Assembly: GCA_963760715.1 (NCBI GenBank)
Contig: CAVXDY010000007.1
Span: 248,001 to 312,000, forward strand
Origin: CAVXDY01 sp963760715
GTDB taxonomy: Bacteria > Actinomycetota > Thermoleophilia > Miltoncostaeales > Miltoncostaeaceae
Length of the DNA: 64,000 bases
Direction: 5' to 3'
The notes under the pieces: model-generated
Databases searched by the model: none
The model's input: the letters and a program-made list of their open reading frames with translations, nothing else
Told to the model about the DNA's origin: nothing
Part shown: positions 17,598 to 25,642 of the stretch, piece after piece
Layout of the letters: every line of letters starts with the position of its first letter
Position numbering within the stretch: position 1 is the first letter of the stretch
Program-made: the position numbers and the translations under genes

Positions 17598-19799
17598 TCA
17601 GTCCGGCGGACCGCCCAGGAGTCTCAGCTGGCGCGAGCGCTCCACCGCCTCGCTGCGCGAGGAGACGCCGAGCTTCCGGTAGAGGGAGTGGGCGTGGCTC
17701 TTCACCGTGAACCGGGAGAGGAACAGCAGCTCGCCGATCTCGCGGAACGAATGGTGCGTGGGCAGCAGTCGCAGGACACGCGTCTCGGCGGCCGTGATCG
17801 ACGACAGGGAGGCGCGGTCCGCCTCCGGCATCGGCTGGATCCGCCGGCTGAGCAGCTCGAACTGATCGCGCAGGCTGGGGGCGTCGGTGAGCTGGCCCAG
17901 ATGGCGCTCCGCCTCGGCGAGCGCCTCGCGGGCCAGCGCGTCCTCGTGGATCGCGATGCCCGCGTGGGCCAGCACGACGCGGACCTCGACGGCGAACCAC
18001 GCCGAGGCCTCGGACGTCTGCGACAGGACCCGGCGCGCCTCGAGCAGGTTGTCCCGGGCCTCGTCGCTCCGGTCCGACAGCGCCAGCGCGAGGGCGCCCG
18101 TGACGTACACCAGGGCCGAGGAGCCGTAGGCGCGCAGGCCCCACTCCTCCACGACGGCCCGCGCGCGGCGCGCCAGCATCAGGCCGCGCACCGCGGAGCC
18201 CTCCTCCAGGGACAGCAGCGCGAGCTGGGCCAGGCAGAGGGCGTGGACGCTCGGGGCCACCCGCCCCGCCCGCTCGACGCCCTCCTCCAGCAGCGCCCGG
18301 GCGCGCCGGGCGTCGCCGCGCAGGTGGTGGGCGGCCCCCTCGAGGAAGCGGCAGTAGGCGCGCCAGGGCCCCTCGTCCGGCTCCATGCGGAAGCCCTCGG
18401 CGGCGTCGCGCGCCATCTGCGCCAGCCCGTCGCGCGCGAGCGCGGCCCGCAGCGTCATGATGCCCGAGGCGATCGGGTCGGGCGAGCCCGGGTCCGAGGG
18501 GGGGCACGCGGCTCGCTGGGCGAGGGAGAGGCAGTGGGCGGCCAGGTCGCCGCGGGTCTCCGTGGAGCACCAGGCGGAGGTGAGCGCCAGCGTGGCGCTG
18601 GCCGCGACCTGGTCGATGCTGAAGCCCTCCAGCCAGCCCTGGAGCGTGCCCAGGCGCCCGCGCGTGAAGAGGGCGGGAAAGCTCGCCCACACCAGGTCGG
18701 CGGCCCGCCGCGTGTCGCCGGCGAGCACGGCGTGGCGGACGGCCGCCTCCTCGTCGCCGGTTGACGACGACCACTCGCTCGCGCGCCGGTGCAGCTGCGG
18801 CACGAGTTCCGGCTCGTGCCGGCGCAGCTCGCGGCGCAGCAGGTCGGCCAGCAGGCGGTGGTAGCGGTAGCCCTCCCCGTGGGAGTCGAGGGGGACGAGC
18901 AGGAGGTTGGACCTCTCCAGCTCCAGCAGCCTCGTCGCCGACCCGGACTCCTGGAGAAGGGCGTCGCACAACTCGCCGCTCAGCCGGTCGAGCACCGAGG
19001 TGCGCGTGAGGAACGTGAGCGTCTCGGGCGGGAGGTCGTCGAGCATGGCGTCGCGCAGGTAGCCGGCCACCAGCCGGTCGTCGCCCGCGAACCCGGGGAC
19101 GCCGGCCGAGGGATCGCTGAGCTCGCCCAGGCGCAGCGCGGCGAGGCGCAGCCCCGCGGGCCAGCCCTCGGTCCGCGCCAGGATCCCGTCCAGCGCCTCG
19201 GGCGTCAGCGCGACGCCGGCCCCCGCCATCAGGGCGTCCGCCTCCTCGGCTCCGAACGCGAGGTCGTCGCGCGTCACGCGCTCGAGGCCGCCCTCCACCA
19301 GCCGCCGGCCGAGCAGCAGGTCCGGGTCGGCCCGGCACCCCAGCGCGACCTGGCCGCCGGCGGGCAGATCCGCGACGAGCGCCGACACCACCGCGAGCGC
19401 CTCGCGGGAGGCGAGGGCGTCGGCATCGTCCATCACCAGCAGGAAGGGCGCGGGCGCGTCGGCGAGCGCCCGGCGGACGTCGTCGCGCAGCAGCCGCGGG
19501 TCGCGATGGCCCGGCCCCAGCGTGAGCCACCGCACCGCGCCCTCGAAGGCGCGCGCCCACTGGGCCAGCACGGTGGTCTTCCCGTAGCCGGCCGGCGCGG
19601 ACACCAGCACCAGGCTCGCACCGGAGGCGCCGAGCAGGCGGCGCACCAGCGGGCCGCGACCGACCTCGTCCGCCGGCGGGTCCGGGATCGCGGTGCGGGC
19701 GCCCCGCGATCCCGTCGAGGCCGCGGCGGCAGCGTGCCGGGACGTGCTGGAGGTGGCTCTCCGAGAGGACACAGCGGACACCTGGATCGGGTTGGGCAA
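17598..19799 (-). CDS. MalT-like LuxR-family transcriptional regulator
   Basis: The 733-residue protein has the three-part MalT layout. A P-loop NTPase has Walker A APAGYGKTT at about 68-76 and Walker B FLLVMDDAD. A long helical TPR-like middle follows. A C-terminal LuxR helix-turn-helix (about 670-733) carries SFREIGELLFLSRFTVKSHAHSLYRKLG. Such regulators oligomerise on ligand and ATP binding and activate promoters. Start is uncertain: TTG 19799, GTG 19781 and GTG 19772 are in frame and none has a clear ribosome site. It faces away from the SHOCT-peptide gene. A second, partial copy begins at the left window edge. Confidence 0.82.
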   Translation of the reverse strand: MPNPIQVSAVSSRRATSSTSRHAAAAASTGSRGARTAIPDPPADEVGRGPLVRRLLGASGASLVLVSAPAGYGKTTVLAQWARAFEGAVRWLTLGPGHRDPRLLRDDVRRALADAPAPFLLVMDDADALASREALAVVSALVADLPAGGQVALGCRADPDLLLGRRLVEGGLERVTRDDLAFGAEEADALMAGAGVALTPEALDGILARTEGWPAGLRLAALRLGELSDPSAGVPGFAGDDRLVAGYLRDAMLDDLPPETLTFLTRTSVLDRLSGELCDALLQESGSATRLLELERSNLLLVPLDSHGEGYRYHRLLADLLRRELRRHEPELVPQLHRRASEWSSSTGDEEAAVRHAVLAGDTRRAADLVWASFPALFTRGRLGTLQGWLEGFSIDQVAASATLALTSAWCSTETRGDLAAHCLSLAQRAACPPSDPGSPDPIASGIMTLRAALARDGLAQMARDAAEGFRMEPDEGPWRAYCRFLEGAAHHLRGDARRARALLEEGVERAGRVAPSVHALCLAQLALLSLEEGSAVRGLMLARRARAVVEEWGLRAYGSSALVYVTGALALALSDRSDEARDNLLEARRVLSQTSEASAWFAVEVRVVLAHAGIAIHEDALAREALAEAERHLGQLTDAPSLRDQFELLSRRIQPMPEADRASLSSITAAETRVLRLLPTHHSFREIGELLFLSRFTVKSHAHSLYRKLGVSSRSEAVERSRQLRLLGGPPD

Positions 19800-19937
19800 A
19801 CCCTACCCAGCGTGTCGGCCGGGCGCTCCGATCCTCCCACCCGGCTCCCTCCCGCCCACACGTGGCGAGCACGAGACAAGAGGGCGCGCCGGCATCCCCG
19901 CCCGGCGGGATGCCGGCACGAGGGCGCGCCGGCCCGG

Positions 19938-19980
19938 CTCGTCCCATCGGGGTGATGCGCCGCGCGCGCGCGGGCGCTTT
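19938..19980 (+). promoter_or_regulatory. 20-bp stress-type element, copy 6
   Basis: CTCGTCCCATCGGGGTGATG at 19938-19957, identical to copy 8, is followed 18 nt later by GCTTTCGTTC (19976). The SHOCT-peptide ATG is at 20047. Confidence 0.7.
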
Positions 19981-20046
19981 CGTTCGGGCACGTTGAGCGG
20001 CATCCTCCGGGCGGGCCGGGATCACGACACCGAGGAGGCGCGAACG

Positions 20047-20325
20047 ATGCTGAGGGGAGCGCGGGTGATGCGTCGGCGCAGGCTGCTGCGCGCGGCGGCG
20101 GTCGGTGGGGTGGCGTACCGGGCGGGCATGCAGGTCGACCACGGTCGCGCCGACGCGACCGGGCGGCAGGTCTCGGCGGCTTCGGCCCCCGCTCCGGCCT
20201 CCCTTCCCGCGCCGGCCCTGCAGGTCAAGCTGAACATGCTCGTCGATCTCGGCGCCCAGCACGAGCGCGGCGTGCTCAGCGACGAGGAGTTCGCCCGGCA
20301 GAGGCAGCGCGTCCTGGAGGGCTGA
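20047..20325 (+). CDS. Small SHOCT-domain protein
   Basis: The 92-residue protein begins with an Arg-rich segment (RVMRRRRLLRAAAVGG), has a Pro/Ala linker, and ends in a SHOCT domain at about 58-92: LNMLVDLGAQHERGVLSDEEFARQRQ. SHOCT domains are short oligomerising helices found at protein ends. GAGGAGG 9 nt before ATG 20047 decides the start. It lies 67 nt downstream of the conserved block of element copy 6. A second SHOCT protein in this window (47725-48114) also has a copy upstream, so the two may act in the same response. The function is unknown. Confidence 0.75.
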   Translation: MLRGARVMRRRRLLRAAAVGGVAYRAGMQVDHGRADATGRQVSAASAPAPASLPAPALQVKLNMLVDLGAQHERGVLSDEEFARQRQRVLEG

Positions 20326-20469
20326 GGGGAGCGGCGGAGCCGAGGCGCTCCCATCCCGGCCTCCTCGCCCAGGCAGGACGAGCCCTCCGCCGGACGTCTC
20401 CGGCGACGTCTCCGGCGACGCCGGCGGCGGCACCGAACGCGGTCCGCGTGGGCCGCGCTGGTTCGCGCC

Positions 20470-21318
20470 GTGCAGGCCGCCCGCAGGCTCGACTCCGCCA
20501 CGGTGCAGGAGGAGCTCCAGCGCATGGGCGAGGCGCGGCGCTGGCTCGCGCCCCTCACCTACGCGGCCGCGACCATCGCCCTCGTCTTCGAGGGCGTGCT
20601 CATCCTGCTCCGCAACTGGCGGCTGCTCCTGCTCCAGCTGGCGCCCGCCGCCTGGATCTGGGTCATGACCCGGGAGCTCAAGGCGCACGTCTTCGCGGGC
20701 TACGACCTGCCCACGGTCTACGCCGATGTGGTGGCCGGGGGCGTGCTCGTGGTCGCCCAGATCTCGTACTGGTGCAACGCGACCTTCGCCTTCACGGTGG
20801 CGGGCGAGGGGGGCACCGGCATCGCCGAGGCGTTCCGGCAGGCGCGCGGCCACTGGCGACTGGTCTCCGGGGTCGCGCTGCTCACCGGCTCGGCCCAGGC
20901 GGCCGTCTGGCTGTTCCTCGAGGGCCGCTGGCTGACGCTCGGCCTCCTCACGATGCTGGTCGTGCAGATCTACATGTTCATCGCCGTGCCGGCGTGGCTG
21001 GTGGGCGCCCCGTCGCGCGCGGCCTCGCGCCGCGAGAAGGCCCAGCAGAGCGTCACCACCGGCGTCCTCAGCGGCGTGGCGTCGACGCCGGGCTTCCTGC
21101 TCAACCGCATCTCGCTGCTCATCCTCGGGATCCCCAAGATCGGGTTCATCGGGTTCATCCTGCTGGCGATCAGCGCCGTGCTGAACGTGACGGCGTCCTC
21201 GTCGGTCCGCGTCGTGAAGATGTCCATCCGCCTGAAGAGCACGGGCGGGGATTCGCCCGGGGACCCGCCGCCCGCTTCACCCCATCCGGGGGATGCCGCA
21301 GCCGGGCCGCGCCCTTAG
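20470..21318 (+). CDS. Multi-pass membrane protein of unknown function
   Basis: The 282-residue protein has a short cytoplasmic N-terminus and about six helices, including LVFEGVLILLRNWRLLLLQLAPAAWIW, a loop with AFRQARGHWRLVSG, and a last helix pair around FLLNRISLLILGIPKIGFIGF. The glycine-rich last part resembles membrane proteins that accompany channel or DUF4013-like families, but I cannot place it. It starts at GTG 20470, 145 bp after the SHOCT gene. Its last 15 codons contain element copy 7, which drives the next gene, so promoter and coding sequence overlap. Confidence 0.6.
   Translation: MQAARRLDSATVQEELQRMGEARRWLAPLTYAAATIALVFEGVLILLRNWRLLLLQLAPAAWIWVMTRELKAHVFAGYDLPTVYADVVAGGVLVVAQISYWCNATFAFTVAGEGGTGIAEAFRQARGHWRLVSGVALLTGSAQAAVWLFLEGRWLTLGLLTMLVVQIYMFIAVPAWLVGAPSRAASRREKAQQSVTTGVLSGVASTPGFLLNRISLLILGIPKIGFIGFILLAISAVLNVTASSSVRVVKMSIRLKSTGGDSPGDPPPASPHPGDAAAGPRP
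21276..21318 (+). promoter_or_regulatory. 20-bp stress-type element, copy 7 (inside the 3' end of a gene)
   Basis: TTCACCCCATCCGGGGGATG at 21276-21295 is followed at about 18 nt by CTTAG. It lies within the final codons of the membrane-protein gene, 52 bp before the DUF2252 ATG. Confidence 0.6.
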
Positions 21319-21346
21319 CGTGCCGGGCGGTGAGGGCGAGGAGGCG

Positions 21347-22792
21347 ATGATGGCGACCACGACGAACGAGCCCGGCGTGCGCACGACACGCCCACGGCGG
21401 CAGCACCCTTCGGTGGACGAGCGAAGGGCGCGCGGCCGGGCGGCGCGCGCGGAGACCCCGCGGCGCCGGCACGCCGACTGGGAGCCGGCCGCCGGCCGGC
21501 GCGACCCCGTGGACGTGCTCGAGGAGCAGGCCGCCGCCCGCGTCCCCGAGCTGGTGCCGATCCGCTATGGGCGCATGCTCACGTCAGCCTTCGCCTTCTA
21601 TCGCGGCGCGGCCGCCCTGATGGCGGCCGACCTGGCGGACACGCCGACCAGCGGCGTCCGGGTTCAGCTCTGCGGGGACGCGCACCTCTCGAACTTCGGG
21701 TTCTTCGCATCCCCGGAGCGCGCCCTCGTCTTCAGCGTCAACGACTTCGACGAGACCCTGCCCGGCCCGTGGGAGTGGGACGTGAAGCGCTTCGCCGCCA
21801 GCTTCGCCATCGCGGCACGCGCGCGGGGGGCGTCGGATGCCGAGCGGAGGGCCCTCCTCCTCCGGACGGTCGCCTCATACCGCCGGGCGATGCGCGACTT
21901 CGCCTCGATGCGCGACCTCGAGGTCTGGTACGCCCGCGCCGACATCGGGTTGATCGAGAGGCGGCTGAGCGCCCAGGCCGCCAAGAGCGAGGCCAAGGCC
22001 TTCGAGAAGAATGTCGCCAAGGCGCGCGCCAAGGACAGCATGCGCGCCGTGGCCCGCCTGACCCACCGCGTTGACGGCGAGCTGCGCATCCTCGCCGACC
22101 CCCCGCTCATCGTCCCGATCGAGGATCTCGTGCAGGGGCGCGGCCGGCAGGAGATCGAGGCGGGCATCGCCGCGATCATCGCCGCCTACCGCCAGACGCT
22201 CCAGCGCGACCGGCGGCGGCTGCTGGACGGATACCGTTACGTCCACCTGGCCCGCAAGGTGGTGGGCGTGGGCAGCGTGGGCACGCGCGCCTGGATCGTG
22301 CTCCTCCTGGGGCGCGACGATCAGGACCCGCTGGTGCTCCAGGTCAAGGAGGCCCAGCCCTCGGTGCTCGAGCCCCACGCCGGCCCCAGCGAGCACCCCA
22401 ACCAGGGCCAGCGCGTGGTGGAGGGGCAGCGCCTGATGCAGGCGGCGAGCGACATCTTCCTGGGCTGGTGCCGCGTGCAGGAGACGATGGACGGGCTCTC
22501 CCGCGACTTCTACGTCCGTCAGCTCTGGGACTGGAAGCGATCGATCGAGGTCGAGACGATCACTCCCAGCATGCTGTCCATGTACGGCGAGCTGTGCGGC
22601 TGGACGCTCGCCCGCGCGCACGCCCGCTCGGGCGACCGCATCGCCATCGCCTCCTATCTCGGGAACGGTGAGGTTTTCGACCATGCGCTGGCGACGTTCG
22701 CGGAGTCCTACGCCGACCAGAACGACCGCGACTTCGCGGCGGTGGAGGCGGCGGTGGCGACCGGCCGCCTCCCGGCGATCATGGGTCTTTGA
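21347..22792 (+). CDS. DUF2252 family protein
   Basis: The 481-residue protein matches the DUF2252 family, which has a kinase-like (aminoglycoside-phosphotransferase-like) fold. It has VPIRYGRMLTSAFAFYRGAA, then LCGDAHLSNFGFF (an HxxN-type catalytic loop analogue), VFSVNDFDETLPGPWEWDVKR (a DFD metal-binding analogue), and later LQVKEAQPSVLE and GQRVVEGQRLMQAASDIFLGW. The fold suggests phosphotransfer, but no substrate is known. GCGAGGAGGCG lies directly before the double ATG. It is under element copy 7. Confidence 0.85.
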   Translation: MMATTTNEPGVRTTRPRRQHPSVDERRARGRAARAETPRRRHADWEPAAGRRDPVDVLEEQAAARVPELVPIRYGRMLTSAFAFYRGAAALMAADLADTPTSGVRVQLCGDAHLSNFGFFASPERALVFSVNDFDETLPGPWEWDVKRFAASFAIAARARGASDAERRALLLRTVASYRRAMRDFASMRDLEVWYARADIGLIERRLSAQAAKSEAKAFEKNVAKARAKDSMRAVARLTHRVDGELRILADPPLIVPIEDLVQGRGRQEIEAGIAAIIAAYRQTLQRDRRRLLDGYRYVHLARKVVGVGSVGTRAWIVLLLGRDDQDPLVLQVKEAQPSVLEPHAGPSEHPNQGQRVVEGQRLMQAASDIFLGWCRVQETMDGLSRDFYVRQLWDWKRSIEVETITPSMLSMYGELCGWTLARAHARSGDRIAIASYLGNGEVFDHALATFAESYADQNDRDFAAVEAAVATGRLPAIMGL

Positions 22793-23017
22793 GCGCCAAG
22801 ACCTCCCGGACGTCGGCGGGTGGCCCACGGTCGACGGTGGTCGCGTACGGCGCGGGCTCGCCTACCGCTCCACCGAGACTCGTGATGCAGGACTACCTGA
22901 TCACCAACCACGTGCTCGTGCCGGCGCCGCAGCCCGTGCTCGACCGGTTCGCGGCCGCCGGCGGCGACCCGACCCGCTCCTGCCGGTAGGCCTGGGCGGC
23001 GAGATCCACCAGCGCGG

Positions 23018-24385
23018 TCACGGACCGTCCTCCGGTTGCGGGACGGTCGAGGGCGCCCCCGCGGCCGCGGCGGCCATCCCCGGTGGCTCCTGCGGCGAGA
23101 GCAGGTTGGTGACCAGGTAGGCCACCACCACCGCCACGATGATGAGGGGCGACGACCCCAGGCCTCCCTGGTACGTCAGCAGCACCGCGAGCACGATCGC
23201 CGAGAGCGGGAGCCTCAGCATGGACGCCGTCATGGCTCCCATGCCGACGGCGACCGCCGGGGTGAGGGCGAGGCCCGGAAGGTGCGAGGCGGCGACCCCC
23301 GCGGCCGCGCCGAGGAACAGGGCCGGGAAGGTGGGACCACCCCGGAAGCTCCCGAGCGAGATGCCCCATCCCGCCCCCTTGAAGAGCAACAGCAGCACGA
23401 GCGAGCCAACCGACCAGGCGCCCGGGTCGTCGACCAGGCCCGGCAGCGCGTCCTGCCCGGAGAAGAGCACCTCCTGGGTGCCGTGGCCGGTCCATTCGGA
23501 GAAGCCGATCGCCAGCCCCGCGATGGCGAGGCCCGCGAGCGGCAGGAGCACGAACGGCCTCCACATGACGATCTCGTGCATCTTCCTGCCCATCCGCACC
23601 GCCACGTAGACGAAGAGGGCCGCGGCGACGCCCATCGCGATCGTCCAGCCGAAGTCGGACCAGCTCGGGTGGTCGAAGGGCGGAAGCGACAGGGGCTGCA
23701 GGGCATAGGCGCTGGTGCTCAGCCCCGCGAAGGACCGCATGCCGATGTAGACCAGCGATCCGACGCCGGCGGCCAGCAGCCCGGGAAGGAGGATGAGCGG
23801 CACCGTCGGGCCTCCGAGGCCGGTCGCCTCGATCAGGATCACCGCGGCGATCAGCGGTGAGCCGAAGATGAGCGCGACAGCGGCGAAGCTCCCGGCCGCG
23901 GCGATCACCATGAGCATCTGCGGCGGGGCGTCCCGGCGCACCAGGCTCGCGAGGAAGAGCGCCAGCCCGCCCCCCAGCGCGATGAGGGGAGCCTCCGGCC
24001 CGATCACCGCCCCCAGGCCGATCGAGGCCAGGGCGGCCAGGACGACGCCGGGGAGGTCGATCGGCAGGGTCCGCCCGGCATGGAGCCCCTCGGCGGGCAC
24101 GTGGCCGCCGTTCCCCGGCAGCCGCACGATGGCGAAGGCGGTGATCAGCCCGGCGATGGCCAGGACGGGCAGGGACCACCAGACGGGCGTGCTGTCGAAG
24201 CCCATGGTGCCGGGCAGATCGTCGTACACGCCGACCTGGATCCAGTGGACGGCCTCCAGGAACCCCCAGGCCACGTACGAGATCACCACGCCCACGATCG
24301 CCGAGACGACGAGGAGGGCCACGAACCCCCTGCTGCGAAGGACCGCGGCCGGGTCGAGGGGCGGCGGCGCGGCGGCGTCGCTCAC
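23018..24385 (-). CDS. Chloride channel / Cl-/H+ antiporter (ClC family)
   Basis: The 455-residue protein has the ClC pattern of about ten helices. The anion-filter motif that reads GREGP in E. coli ClcA is GPEAP here, within LGAVIGPEAPLIALGGGLA, so the gating glutamate is kept. The second signature lies at SLGSFRGGPTFPALFLGAAAG. It lacks CBS domains. ClcA-type proteins support acid resistance by moving Cl- during glutamate-decarboxylase action, which gives a loose link to gadB. GTG 24385 is the start, and it overlaps the stop of a 39-residue membrane peptide just upstream. Confidence 0.88.
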   Translation of the reverse strand: MSDAAAPPPLDPAAVLRSRGFVALLVVSAIVGVVISYVAWGFLEAVHWIQVGVYDDLPGTMGFDSTPVWWSLPVLAIAGLITAFAIVRLPGNGGHVPAEGLHAGRTLPIDLPGVVLAALASIGLGAVIGPEAPLIALGGGLALFLASLVRRDAPPQMLMVIAAAGSFAAVALIFGSPLIAAVILIEATGLGGPTVPLILLPGLLAAGVGSLVYIGMRSFAGLSTSAYALQPLSLPPFDHPSWSDFGWTIAMGVAAALFVYVAVRMGRKMHEIVMWRPFVLLPLAGLAIAGLAIGFSEWTGHGTQEVLFSGQDALPGLVDDPGAWSVGSLVLLLLFKGAGWGISLGSFRGGPTFPALFLGAAAGVAASHLPGLALTPAVAVGMGAMTASMLRLPLSAIVLAVLLTYQGGLGSSPLIIVAVVVAYLVTNLLSPQEPPGMAAAAAGAPSTVPQPEDGP

Positions 24386-24501
24386 AGCGGCCTGCCGGCG
24401 GCGTCGCAGAGAGCGGGGACCCGCCGGCGGACGAGCAGGATCGCCAGGACCGCGCTCGCCACGATGACCGCGACGAGGACGACTCCCAGCACGATCGTCA
24501 A
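24382..24501 (-). CDS. 39-residue single-helix membrane peptide, coupled to the chloride channel
   Basis: A short reverse frame starts at TTG 24501 after GGGGAGGG and ends in TGA at 24382-24384, inside the GTGAGC start of the channel gene. It reads an almost pure hydrophobic helix (IVLGVVLVAVIVASAVLAIL) followed by RRR and a short tail with one Cys. The ribosome site, the GTGA overlap and the hydrophobic pattern support a real gene, possibly an accessory subunit of the ClC protein. The TTG start is the weak point. Confidence 0.5.
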   Translation of the reverse strand: MTIVLGVVLVAVIVASAVLAILLVRRRVPALCDAAGRPL

Positions 24502-24602
24502 CCCGCCGCCCTCCCCGGTCGCGGATGGCCGGGACCGGGCCACCCCGTGGTCGCGGCGCCGGACCCTACCCCATCAGCCTGACCGCGCCGGCTCCTTCCA
24601 AC

Positions 24603-24650
24603 CTCGTCCCATCGGGGTGATGCGGCGGGGGGCGGGGGGCGCTTCAGTTG
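24603..24650 (+). promoter_or_regulatory. 20-bp stress-type element, copy 8
   Basis: CTCGTCCCATCGGGGTGATG at 24603-24622, identical to copy 6, is followed 18 nt later by GCTTCAGTTG (24641). The CMD-like gene starts at 24711. Confidence 0.7.
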
Positions 24651-24710
24651 ACCCCCGACCCTGGCGGCACCTCGCGACCGCCCGGGGATCCGAGTGGGAG
24701 GTGGGCGCCC

Positions 24711-25052
24711 ATGGCCGAGGTCAAGACGGAGACGGCCGACACCCTGCGCGGCTTCTCGATGGGGGAGCCCTCGGTGATCGAGGGGCTGCTGGGGGTGCAG
24801 CGCGAGAACCTGGAGGACTCGGGGCTGGATCCCCGCGCCTACGCCCTGGTCAAGATCGCCGCCCTGATCGCTCTGGACGCGCCGCCCGCCTCCTTCATCG
24901 CCCAGGTTTCCTTCGCCCTCGAGGCCGGGGTCAGCGCCGAGGAGGTGCTGGGGGTCCTGGTGGCGGTGGGTCCGCAGGTGGGGATGCCGAAGGTGGTGGC
25001 GGCCGCGCCCGAGCTGATGCTGGCCCTCGGCCTGACGGTCAACGACATCTAG
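24711..25052 (+). CDS. Carboxymuconolactone decarboxylase-like (CMD/AhpD superfamily) protein
   Basis: The 113-residue, all-helical protein has the CMD fold pattern: ENLEDSGLDPRAYALVKIAALIAL, then SFALEAGVSAEEVLGVLVAVGPQVGMPKVVAAAPEL. It lacks the CxxC pair of the peroxidase AhpD, so it is unlikely to be a thiol peroxidase, and an oligomeric sensor or lyase role is possible. GGGAGG precedes the ATG. It is the first gene under element copy 8 and is convergent with the DUF1269-like gene, only 20 bp away. Confidence 0.75.
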   Translation: MAEVKTETADTLRGFSMGEPSVIEGLLGVQRENLEDSGLDPRAYALVKIAALIALDAPPASFIAQVSFALEAGVSAEEVLGVLVAVGPQVGMPKVVAAAPELMLALGLTVNDI

Positions 25053-25072
25053 AAGGCCTCGCCTCGGGGCCC

Positions 25073-25561
25073 CTACGCGTGCCGCTGGGTCAGGCGGTGA
25101 TAGCCCCGCAGCCCGCGCTCCATCTCGGTCACCCAGCGGTCGTCGATGACCGCGATGAGGATCGAGCTCCCGGGCTCGATCGCCGCGCTGAGCTCGCGCA
25201 TGAACGCCTCGGTGAAGTCGCGCGCGGCCGTCTCCCCGCCGGCTCCCTCCGCGGCCGCCACCAGCCCCGCCGCGATCACCTCGGGCGGCAGGACCACCCC
25301 GAGCATCGTGGCGATGATGTCGGCGCGGGTGGAGAGGTGGCGCCCGGCGAGCCCGCGGACGTCCCACGCGGCCTCCCCGGTGACGTCGCGGCTGGCCACC
25401 GCCACCACCAGCAGGGCGATCAGCCCCTCCGCCTCGAGCCTCGCGAGATCCCGGTCGGCGAGCGCGGCCCGTGACTCGTCGGCGAAGACGGTCACGAAGA
25501 CTCCTGGCGAGGGGTCGCCCACCGCGTCCCTTCCGAGGTCGGGGGTGAGGGCGGTAGCCAA
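25073..25561 (-). CDS. DUF1269-like protein
   Basis: The 162-residue protein resembles DUF1269/DUF6325 proteins in its second half: LEAEGLIALLVVAVASRD, then IEPGSSILIAVIDDRWVTEMERGLRGY, which parallels the LPPGSSALxVLV...GxxG pattern of that family. No catalytic residue is evident. The DUF6325-like gene at 48145 is a distant relative in this window. The frame begins at TTG 25561 with no good ribosome site, and GTG 25519 is an alternative. Confidence 0.55.
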   Translation of the reverse strand: MATALTPDLGRDAVGDPSPGVFVTVFADESRAALADRDLARLEAEGLIALLVVAVASRDVTGEAAWDVRGLAGRHLSTRADIIATMLGVVLPPEVIAAGLVAAAEGAGGETAARDFTEAFMRELSAAIEPGSSILIAVIDDRWVTEMERGLRGYHRLTQRHA

Positions 25562-25642
25562 GCAACGGGCGCGCGCGCGCGCGAGGGTGCGCGCATGCCG
25601 ACCGCCGGGGGCGCGTGCGCCCGGCGGCCGGGCGGGCGCCGG

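Noticed and set aside
17542..20853. A 1103-residue reading frame opposite the MalT-like regulator (and its mirror at 15453-18764)
   Set aside because: These frames are Arg/Pro/Gly-rich shadows created by the GC-biased third base of the true genes; no domain is recognisable.
22885..22989. 34-residue frame DYLITNHVLVPAPQPVLDRF between DUF2252 and the chloride channel
   Set aside because: The sequence looks somewhat protein-like, but it has no ribosome site and no neighbour in the same transcript, so it is not supported as a gene.
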